From Patescibacteria group bacterium (lineage in GTDB: Bacteria; Patescibacteriota; Dojkabacteria; SC72; T1SED10-24), in assembly GCA_007136035.1 (NCBI GenBank), contig SLHS01000001.1, forward strand, positions 1-8,967: DNA of 8,967 nucleotides. Reading direction: 5' to 3'. Both the position numbers and the translations under genes were made by a program. The notes beneath the pieces were generated by a model that saw only the letters and a program-made list of their open reading frames with translations, did not search any database and was not told where the DNA came from. Of this stretch, positions 1-5,120 are shown in pieces; position 1 is the first letter of the stretch, and each line of letters begins with the position of its first letter.

Positions 1-662
1 GCTATTATGTATTCTCCTTTTTTAGGAATGCTTTCTAGGTTGAAGTTTTGACTTTTAAGTACTTTTTCAGTTTCTGAATCTATTGGTATTGTAGAGTTTG
101 TTTTGTTTATCAACTCTTTTATGGATAGCTTCCCATCACCTTTTATATGTGGTTTTAATCTTTTTACTATCCCTACAACTTCTTCAAGTAGAGTAAGAAA
201 TCTATAATTTTCTCCATGTATGTACTTTTCTACCATAACTTTTTTGGAGTTTTTGTTGTTTTTAAATGCGAAATTAAAGCTGGAAAGGACTTCTTCAGGA
301 GATGTTGGCAAAACGCTCACGCCTTTGCCACCGAGCCCTACAGTTGGTTTTATCACAATATCTTTTTCTTCTTTGAAAAAGGCTAAGGCTTCTTTGGGTG
401 ATTTTATCAATTTATACTTTGGTGTAGGTATTCCTGATTTGTTTAAGATAGTGTTTGCAAGATTTTTATTTCCAGCAATTTTTTTACCTGGACTATTTAT
501 TAATGGTGTTACCGTTCTCACGATAAACCAATGCTTATTCTTGTATTCAAACCTTGCGATAAGTCCTTTTACAATGATTTCATAATTGATATCTAAGATA
601 TCTGCAGCTTCTAAATAATATGAAAGATGAATATTTTTGGCTTCTTTTAAATAGTCTTTCAT
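1..662 (-). CDS. Cyanophycin-synthetase-like ATP-grasp ligase, C-terminus cut by window edge
   Basis: The first 220 residues are present and the gene continues past the left edge. An ATP-grasp fold is visible: the pre-ATP-grasp stretch GNKNLANTILNKSGIPTPKY (64-83), the nucleotide lysine in IVIKP (K105), the glycine loop GLGGKG (109-114), VEKYIHGENYR (144-154, E145 as hinge ligand) and GDGKLSIKEL (175-184). Then comes LESIPKKGEY (209-218). The last two motifs are typical of the ATP-grasp part of cyanophycin synthetase (CphA), which ligates an amino acid to an acyl-phosphate-activated carboxylate. Only about 60 residues precede the domain, whereas CphA carries a longer N-terminal domain, so this is not ordinary CphA. 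Whether a MurE-like half follows is off-window. The ATG at 662 is chosen because an in-frame TAA lies just upstream. It starts 16 bp after the fused ligase/protease gene, with no Shine-Dalgarno, so it is probably the third gene of that operon. The family is clear; the substrate is unknown. Confidence 0.85.
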   Translation of the reverse strand, partial: MKDYLKEAKNIHLSYYLEAADILDINYEIIVKGLIARFEYKNKHWFIVRTVTPLINSPGKKIAGNKNLANTILNKSGIPTPKYKLIKSPKEALAFFKEEKDIVIKPTVGLGGKGVSVLPTSPEEVLSSFNFAFKNNKNSKKVMVEKYIHGENYRFLTLLEEVVGIVKRLKPHIKGDGKLSIKELINKTNSTIPIDSETEKVLKSQNFNLESIPKKGEYII

Positions 663-678
663 AATGTTTTAAATAAAT

Positions 679-2139
679 TTATTTTACAAAAGTTCTACTT
701 GGATCTATTAGGCATTCTTTTAACTCTTTTCTTCCGAGTAGTAGGGGATATATTGTATCTTTCTGAGTACTTACGATAACCTCTATTTTTTTTGTCTCCC
801 CTGCCATTTCGATTTCTATTTGTATAGCGGGTTTTACCTTCACTTTGGCGCTCTCTACTATGACTGCTGGGCGTGCGATTTCGTCATTAATTTCAAGCTC
901 TTTTATAAATTTCTTTGCTTTTTCGATGCTCTCAAAGGAAACAGGAATATTTAGAGATTTAAAATAATCCGTAGCTTTTTCATAGCCCATTCTATTGGCT
1001 AAGCCTTCGTCTATCCTAGAAGTTATGATACCCGTATTTAATAGAGCTTTAATAGTTTGTGATTTATTTTTAGACTTATTAGGTTTAAGGGTATTCTTTT
1101 TGTTGTAGCGTATAGTGACTTTTTCAACTAATCCAAGTACCTGTTTTCCGCTAAAAAATTGCATGCATTCTTCAATTTCACCACCAAACAGTGTTTTTGC
1201 TAACCCTATGGCTCTTTTAGTTGAAAGGGGTTCTATTCCCTTGAGTCTCTCTAATCTGGGTCTTAAACCCATGTTATTGGCCATTTGTATTCCAAGACCT
1301 GGTCTGGCATTGAGTTCAAAGACTAAGGGGCCATTATTTTCATCTATGGCTATATCTACACCTAAAAAACCAATATTAGAAATTTCTTGACACTTTATAG
1401 CTGTTTCCAGTATTTTATCCCAATATGGTATTTGTATATCTTTTAGGGGTAAACTTTCTTGAAAATCGGTAGTATATTCAATATTAGTATAGGTATTTTC
1501 TAATAAGGATCTTTTTTTTAGTTGTATTGCATTTGTAGTTATTCCTGTAGCAATATTAACTCCTACGCAAATTCCTCCAGCGTGCAAGTTTGCTTTGCCA
1601 TCAGATATCTTGGTAGGAAAACGTATCATCGCCATTACAGGCACTTTGTTGAATATAATTAGTCTGATATCTGGTACGCCCCTAAAAGAATATTTTTTAA
1701 GGGTACTGTGATTGAGTATTCTTTCTTCTATGATAACAATGTCTTTTGAGTCTCCCATGGAAAAGGAACCATCCAAAATTTTTTCGAAATGAATTCTAAG
1801 TTGTTCCTTACTCATTACTCTATGATTGGATCTAATCCAAGCAGTTTCTCCCTTTTTTTTGCCGTAGAAAACTATAATGCCGTTACCCCCGGTTCCACGA
1901 TTTGGTTTCACTACAAAACTCTTTGGTAAAGATTCCCAATCAAAAAAGTCTAATTGCTTTTTTGTGCGTATAATTTTAATAGTTTTGGGGGTTTTAATAT
2001 CGGCTTTGTTTAATAATCTCTTTGTTAGTATCTTGTTATCTGATATTTTTTTTGAACTAAGAGGATTGTAGGGACGTATATACTCCTGGTTCCTTCTGTT
2101 AAGCCCTAAAATTGTTCTATACTGATTTGTATTAATCAT
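679..2139 (-). CDS. RimK-related alpha-L-glutamate ligase-like ATP-grasp protein fused to a retropepsin-like (RimB/Zn_protease) domain
   Basis: 486 residues in two domains. Residues 1-315 match the alpha-L-glutamate-ligase-like family (TIGR02291 type): LGLNRRN (11-17), nucleotide lysine in FVVKP (K78), GTGGNG loop (82-87), PDIR (156-159), SDGKANLH (179-186), then D262 and the metal-ligand motif FELNARPGLGIQ (274-285, E275 and N277). All expected catalytic residues are present, so the ligase is probably active in ATP-dependent peptide-bond formation, perhaps adding glutamate. Residues 335-486 match the 'ATP-dependent zinc protease' family (PF05618), in fact a retropepsin-like aspartic fold: LLNTGIITS (366-374), YPLLLGRKEL (464-473) and LIDPSRTF (477-484). 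The catalytic DTG is NTG (N368), so proteolysis is doubtful. The two domains are usually separate genes. The start overlaps the end of the upstream 7TM gene by 8 bp, which implies translational coupling. Substrate and in-cell role are inferred only. Confidence 0.9.
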   Translation of the reverse strand: MINTNQYRTILGLNRRNQEYIRPYNPLSSKKISDNKILTKRLLNKADIKTPKTIKIIRTKKQLDFFDWESLPKSFVVKPNRGTGGNGIIVFYGKKKGETAWIRSNHRVMSKEQLRIHFEKILDGSFSMGDSKDIVIIEERILNHSTLKKYSFRGVPDIRLIIFNKVPVMAMIRFPTKISDGKANLHAGGICVGVNIATGITTNAIQLKKRSLLENTYTNIEYTTDFQESLPLKDIQIPYWDKILETAIKCQEISNIGFLGVDIAIDENNGPLVFELNARPGLGIQMANNMGLRPRLERLKGIEPLSTKRAIGLAKTLFGGEIEECMQFFSGKQVLGLVEKVTIRYNKKNTLKPNKSKNKSQTIKALLNTGIITSRIDEGLANRMGYEKATDYFKSLNIPVSFESIEKAKKFIKELEINDEIARPAVIVESAKVKVKPAIQIEIEMAGETKKIEVIVSTQKDTIYPLLLGRKELKECLIDPSRTFVK

Positions 2140-2797
2140 TTGATATTTTTTTAAATCGGAAAAAATCTTTGAATCTGAGTTCTTTGTATTGACCTATGAA
2201 TAGGTTTAAGAGAAGTATTGGTATATGAATCCAGAGGTTTTGTACAAGAAATTGCTGCAAATTTTGCGATTGTAGGAGAAACCATCCAACCACTCCAATG
2301 GTTACAGTTTCTACTAATGAGCGTATTGTTGTTAAAAAGTCTTTTTTAACATATTCCTTAACGAAAAAATCTGAAAGCGCAGCTATTAGTATTATTCCTA
2401 GAGGTGGTACTGTTGCGATTTGATGATGATCTGTAGTTATAGACCAAGGTGAAAGCTCATTTAGGATCAAGGTTCCGAGTAAGATAAATGTTATGAAAAT
2501 ATAGTTTATCGTTATTCTTGACAGATAATGCATTCTAATTTGTTTGAGCAGGGAATATGATATTAAAGACGATATAATTACTGCTGCTGTTACTAAAAGA
2601 CCGAACCGAATCCCTGTGAACACATAAGCAAAGGCTAGTGTCATGGGTGCATATATACCAAAGGTTTTAAACCCTATAATATATCTAGAAACATTTACCA
2701 GGGTTGCAATTATTGGAATAAAAAGCATGAAAATTAATATTTCTTCGGTAATGACAGAATCTTTAATCCAGACTAATATTGTATTCATCTCTTCCAT
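2132..2797 (-). CDS. Stand-alone seven-helix membrane protein (7TM_transglut type)
   Basis: 221 residues, strongly hydrophobic, with about seven predicted membrane segments near 18-36, 46-62, 65-84, 96-114, 129-143, 160-176 and 188-202. The motif GFKTFGIYAP (42-51) followed by LSRITINY (92-99) is characteristic of the 7TM region that elsewhere is fused to an inactive transglutaminase-like domain (PF14402 with PF14400). In other bacteria that fusion lies beside the RimK-related ligase found here in the next gene, so identity and context agree. The periplasmic transglutaminase-like part is absent: the protein begins only about 17 residues before the first helix. It is the first gene of the operon, preceded by its own -10 element and overlapping the ligase gene by 8 bp. 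A basic C-terminal tail (205-217) suggests a cytoplasmic C-terminus. It may anchor the ligase, transport the product or sense it; none of these is shown. ATG 2797 is used, and a second ATG three codons in (2788) is a possible alternative. Confidence 0.82.
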   Translation of the reverse strand: MEEMNTILVWIKDSVITEEILIFMLFIPIIATLVNVSRYIIGFKTFGIYAPMTLAFAYVFTGIRFGLLVTAAVIISSLISYSLLKQIRMHYLSRITINYIFITFILLGTLILNELSPWSITTDHHQIATVPPLGIILIAALSDFFVKEYVKKDFLTTIRSLVETVTIGVVGWFLLQSQNLQQFLVQNLWIHIPILLLNLFIGQYKELRFKDFFRFKKISND

Positions 2798-2826
2798 AAT
2801 ATCTTTGTTGACAATTTAATAGCTAC

Positions 2827-2832
2827 ATTATA
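2827..2832 (-). promoter_or_regulatory. -10 element of the 7TM/ligase operon promoter
   Basis: The minus strand reads a perfect TATAAT here, ending 29 bp before the ATG at 2797 and giving a predicted leader of about 23 nt. No good -35 is found: the hexamer at 17 bp spacing is TTCTTT and falls in the tail of the rplL terminator. The site lies just downstream of that terminator, so the operon appears to be transcribed independently of rplJ-rplL, possibly weakly. Confidence 0.5.
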
Positions 2833-2848
2833 TTACAGTTATGTGCAT

Positions 2849-2878
2849 AAAAGAAAGAGACCTTAAAAAGGTCTCTTT
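2849..2878 (-). terminator. Intrinsic terminator of the rplJ-rplL operon
   Basis: Two 11-bp arms form a perfect inverted repeat (2854-2864 AAAGAGACCTT and 2868-2878 AAGGTCTCTTT) with a 3-nt loop. On the minus strand the stem is followed by a U-rich run (CTTTTATG) and sits 24 bp after the rplL stop codon. This is the standard form of a rho-independent terminator. On the plus strand no T-run follows, so its direction fits rplL. Confidence 0.88.
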
Positions 2879-2902
2879 ACAATTTCAATAAAGTCAACTC
2901 GA

Positions 2903-3283
2903 TTATTCAAGTTCTGCTTTGGCACCAGCTTCTTCAAGTTTCTTCTTCATCTCTTCTGCATCTTCTTTTTTGACTTCTTCCTTTAATGTTTGGGGTGTAG
3001 ATTCAACAACATCTTTTGCTTCTTTAAGACCTAGGTCAGGGTTAATCTCCCTTACAGCCTTAATGACATTGATTTTGTTAGCTCCCGCGTCTTTCAAAAC
3101 TACATTGAATACTGTTTTCTCCTCTTCTTCTGTAGGGGTTTCTGCAGGGGCTGCGGCTGGAGCTGCTGTTGGAGCTGCTGCGCTAACACCAAACTTGTCC
3201 TCCATGACTTTGACTAGGTCTGCTAGTTCCAAAACTGTCATTTTTTCGACAATTTCAAGAACTTTTTTACCATTATCTGTCAA
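2903..3283 (-). CDS. rplL: Ribosomal protein L7/L12
   Basis: Forms the multimeric stalk of the 50S subunit, bound through L10, and recruits translational GTPases. The N-terminal dimerisation/L10-binding segment ([20 protein letters not shown], about 14-33), the flexible Ala/Pro/Glu-rich hinge (34-55) and the C-terminal factor-binding domain with [24 protein letters not shown] (about 71-94) are all recognisable. Length is near the family norm of 120-130. The start is a problem. No ATG or GTG lies between the rplJ stop and the conserved N-terminus; the only canonical alternative is the TTG at 3283. The frame stays open upstream and reads K6-DLPK just before it, which looks like coding sequence, so the true N-terminus may lie farther upstream at a non-standard codon or in a mis-sequenced homopolymer. 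The gene is co-transcribed after rplJ, 61 bp apart, and followed by a strong terminator. The gene call is near certain; the start is not. Confidence 0.97.
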   Translation of the reverse strand: MTDNGKKVLEIVEKMTVLELADLVKVMEDKFGVSAAAPTAAPAAAPAETPTEEEEKTVFNVVLKDAGANKINVIKAVREINPDLGLKEAKDVVESTPQTLKEEVKKEDAEEMKKKLEEAGAKAELE

Positions 3284-3295
3284 TTTTGGAAGATC

Positions 3296-3313
3296 TTTTT
3301 TTTTTTTTTTTTT
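3296..3313 (-). repeat. 18-A homopolymer tract before rplL
   Basis: Eighteen consecutive T on the plus strand (A on the coding strand) lie in the rplJ-rplL gap, 12 bp before the TTG start of rplL. It is the longest homopolymer noticed in the window. It could be a translation-enhancing A-rich leader, part of an extended N-terminus (six Lys codons in the rplL frame), or a site of replication, polymerase or sequencing slippage. Confidence 0.95.
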
Positions 3314-3344
3314 ATTTGTATATATTAAAAATTTAAATAATAAA

Positions 3345-3860
3345 TTACTTTTCTGATAAAGATTGGTTTACTCGAATAAATCCTTTGACATTCCCAGTGA
3401 GCGAGTTCATTATCCCGCTCAAAGGAGCATTTAATGATCCCAAAAGTTTTGCATAAAGAACATCTCTTGTAGGAATTTCTGCCAATTCCATTATTCTTTC
3501 ACCATCTATATATTCGTTTTCAATAACACCATATCTTGCATTAAGTATTTCCATTTCCTCTTGAGCTTCTTTAAGAAATTTTGCAGCATTTACAGGATCA
3601 TCATCGAATGTAATGATTGCGCTTGCTCCAGTAAAATCTTGTGTTTCTAATGGCTGCTTAGTTTCTTGAAGAGCTATTTTAAATATTGTGTTTTTAATAA
3701 CTGAGAAGTTAGAGCCAGATTCTTTTAGCTGCTTTCTTAGATTGAATAGGGTATCACTATCGAGTTTGTCGGAATTAACAATAATATACCCATTTTTTTC
3801 TTTCAAATCTTTCTTGTATTGTTCCAATAATTTAGTTTTGTCGGCTTTGCTTTTAGCCAT
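3345..3860 (-). CDS. rplJ: Ribosomal protein L10
   Basis: L10 anchors the L7/L12 dimers to 23S rRNA at the base of the stalk. The 171 residues match the usual length. Diagnostic segments are [24 protein letters not shown] (about 42-65, the KN motif of L10), the central variable part, and the C-terminal [28 protein letters not shown] (about 137-164), the L7/L12-binding helix region. The start ATG at 3860 is preceded by AGAAGA, a weak ribosome binding site, and MAKSKADK is a plausible N-terminus. It is the first gene of a two-gene operon with rplL, driven by a consensus promoter and preceded by a leader of about 75 nt that can fold. The usual neighbours rplK, rplA and rpoBC are absent on both sides. 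Confidence 0.97.
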   Translation of the reverse strand: MAKSKADKTKLLEQYKKDLKEKNGYIIVNSDKLDSDTLFNLRKQLKESGSNFSVIKNTIFKIALQETKQPLETQDFTGASAIITFDDDPVNAAKFLKEAQEEMEILNARYGVIENEYIDGERIMELAEIPTRDVLYAKLLGSLNAPLSGIMNSLTGNVKGFIRVNQSLSEK

Positions 3861-3891
3861 TCTTCTAAGTCTAAAATTTTATTTTGAAAAC

Positions 3892-3938
3892 TCATTATCT
3901 AACACGGATTTACATATACCATGTTTCTTTGATAATGA
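3892..3938 (-). promoter_or_regulatory. Candidate L10-leader-like structured 5' UTR of rplJ
   Basis: Read on the minus strand, an outer stem pairs TCATTATC (3938-3931) with GATAATGA (3899-3892), and an inner stem pairs AACATGG (3925-3919) with CCGTGTT (3907-3901, one G-U wobble) around an 11-nt loop. They are joined by an asymmetric loop, AAAGA opposite A. A three-nucleotide bulge followed by GA, with GA on the facing strand, resembles the kink-turn of known L10 leaders, to which L10-(L12)4 binds for autoregulation. The predicted start near 3936 would trim the outer stem by about 2 bp. It is shorter than the classical leaders, and the kink-turn base pairs are not perfect. Confidence 0.42.
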
Positions 3939-3942
3939 TAGG

Positions 3943-3971
3943 ATTATATGTATTTCACTCATAGGTGTCAA
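3943..3971 (-). promoter_or_regulatory. Consensus sigma70 promoter of rplJ-rplL
   Basis: The minus strand reads TTGACA (3971-3966), a 17-bp spacer and TATAAT (3948-3943), a perfect match to both hexamers at optimal spacing. The predicted start is near 3936, about 75 nt before the rplJ ATG. This is the strength expected for a ribosomal-protein operon. Confidence 0.9.
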
Positions 3972-3977
3972 GCAAGT

Positions 3978-4006
3978 TTGAAATATATTTGTATCGATGT
4001 TAGATT
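3978..4006 (+). promoter_or_regulatory. Promoter of the SDR gene, leaderless arrangement
   Basis: TTGAAA (3978-3983), a 17-bp spacer and TAGATT (4001-4006; four of six consensus bases). The -10 ends 7 bp before the ATG at 4014, so transcription would begin at or next to the start codon. It is back-to-back with the rplJ promoter; the two -35 boxes are 6 bp apart. Confidence 0.5.
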
Positions 4007-4013
4007 GGAGTAT

Positions 4014-5081
4014 ATGGGAAATTCAAAAAAGAAAGTTTTTGTTGTTGGAGGTACGGGTTTTCTGGGCTATTATTCTTGTTTAGAATTTCTTAAAAAAGGT
4101 GTTCCAGTTACAACGATTTCAAGGGGGAATATTAAATTGGGTGATTGGTTTCCAAAACAGATTAAATTGGTTAAAGATTTAGATGTTTTTAAGGCAAGTC
4201 AGGAAGAATTGACCAGAGTTTTTGAAGGTTATGACATAATGATTTATTCTGTGGGTCCTGATGATAGGGTGGTTCCAGAAGCTCCCGCTTATGATTTTTT
4301 TCATGAGAAGTTAGTTGTCCAATGTTCAAAAGTTATAAAAGCTGCTAAGGATGCTGGTGTTAAGCGTGTAGTTATTATGAATTCATATTTTGCCTATTTT
4401 GACAGGGAGTTTGGTGGATTGCTTTCCCGAAATCATCCATATATTAAAGCTAGGACAGAACAAGCAAGAGTTTGTATAGATATTGGTAAGGAAGGTATTA
4501 TGGATGTTATGGTTTTAGAATTACCATATATTTTTGGTTGTATGCCAGAAAGAAAACCTATTTGGCGAGATGTCTTTTTAAATAGATTCGAGAATATGAA
4601 AACTGTGTACTTGCCAAAAGGGGGGACAGTTATGGTTCATGTCAAAGATGTAGCAAGAACAGTTGTGGCTTCTGCTTTCAAAGGAGAGCACGGGGTTAGA
4701 TACCCTATAGGATCTTATAATATGAAATTTACAGAAATGGTTAAAACTATGTATGAATATTTGGGAGTGGGAAAAAAGGTTTCGACTATACCGGCTTGGA
4801 TATGCTATCTTGGTGGCCTTGCAATGAAGCGTAATTTGGCTAAGGAGGGAAAAGAAGCAGGTCTAGATTCTGCAAAACTTATGACTCAAATTATGTCCAA
4901 AGATTTTTACTACTCGCCAGAAAATATTGTACACACTGATAAATTTGATGTTAAAGAGGGTATAGAGAGTGCTATGAAAGCATGTTATCCTGAAAAATTT
5001 CCTGATTTTGATGCTACAGAGGAAGTAAAAGAAGATCTTGAAATTATTGAAGAAATTTGGAATAAAATTGATTTAGATTAA
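4014..5081 (+). CDS. NAD(P)-dependent epimerase/dehydratase family (SDR) protein
   Basis: 355 residues. The N-terminal Rossmann motif GGTGFLG (12-18) follows a short beta strand (KVFVVGG) and marks an extended or atypical SDR that binds NAD(P). Further SDR landmarks are YDIMIYSVGPDD (73-84), RVVIMNSYFAYF (118-129, candidate catalytic Ser124), HPYIKARTEQA (141-151) and LELPYIFG (168-175). The catalytic YxxxK appears as YIKAR (Tyr143, Arg147), so the general-base lysine seems replaced by arginine. The C-terminal substrate-binding part gives no recognisable specificity; a nucleotide-sugar or lipid-type substrate is possible but unproven. I use the ATG at 4014 because it places the Rossmann strand at the expected distance and follows both GGAG and a promoter. 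The in-frame ATG at 3948 lies inside the rplJ -10 box, upstream of this gene's own promoter. The gene is divergent from rplJ and ends 39 bp before the Fic-like gene, which has its own promoter. Confidence 0.88.
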   Translation: MGNSKKKVFVVGGTGFLGYYSCLEFLKKGVPVTTISRGNIKLGDWFPKQIKLVKDLDVFKASQEELTRVFEGYDIMIYSVGPDDRVVPEAPAYDFFHEKLVVQCSKVIKAAKDAGVKRVVIMNSYFAYFDREFGGLLSRNHPYIKARTEQARVCIDIGKEGIMDVMVLELPYIFGCMPERKPIWRDVFLNRFENMKTVYLPKGGTVMVHVKDVARTVVASAFKGEHGVRYPIGSYNMKFTEMVKTMYEYLGVGKKVSTIPAWICYLGGLAMKRNLAKEGKEAGLDSAKLMTQIMSKDFYYSPENIVHTDKFDVKEGIESAMKACYPEKFPDFDATEEVKEDLEIIEEIWNKIDLD

Positions 5082-5085
5082 AAGT

Positions 5086-5114
5086 TTGAACTCTCTGTTT
5101 CTTTCGTCTATAAT
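5086..5114 (+). promoter_or_regulatory. Near-consensus promoter of the Fic-like/peptidase operon
   Basis: TTGAAC (5086-5091), a 17-bp spacer and a perfect TATAAT (5109-5114), in the 39-bp gap after the SDR gene. The expected start, 7 bases after the -10, is base 5121, which is exactly the A of the next ATG. No Shine-Dalgarno lies in between, so a leaderless mRNA is predicted. Confidence 0.8.
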
Positions 5115-5120
5115 TAGTCC

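Noticed and set aside
220..585. Plus-strand open frame of 121 codons
   Set aside because: It lies opposite the conserved ATP-grasp motifs of the minus-strand CphA-like gene and has no recognisable protein features.
1..662. A complete cyanophycin synthetase gene
   Set aside because: The CphA N-terminal domain is missing, and the part after the ATP-grasp core is outside the window, so only the ATP-grasp domain can be claimed.
2903..2917. L7/L12 C-terminus (ending KAELE) as substrate of the nearby RimK-like ligase
   Set aside because: RimK is known to glutamylate ribosomal protein S6, and this tail ends in Glu, but the two operons are separated by a terminator and promoter and nothing in the sequence links them.
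2919..3356. Plus-strand open frame of 145 codons opposite rplL
   Set aside because: It is a shadow of the Ala/Glu/Lys-rich rplL coding sequence, gives a Ser-rich low-complexity translation, and runs through the T18 tract.
3948..4013. N-terminal extension of the SDR protein from an ATG at 3948
   Set aside because: That ATG lies inside the rplJ -10 box and upstream of the SDR gene's own promoter. The 22 extra residues do not resemble the start of a Rossmann protein, which begins properly at 4014.
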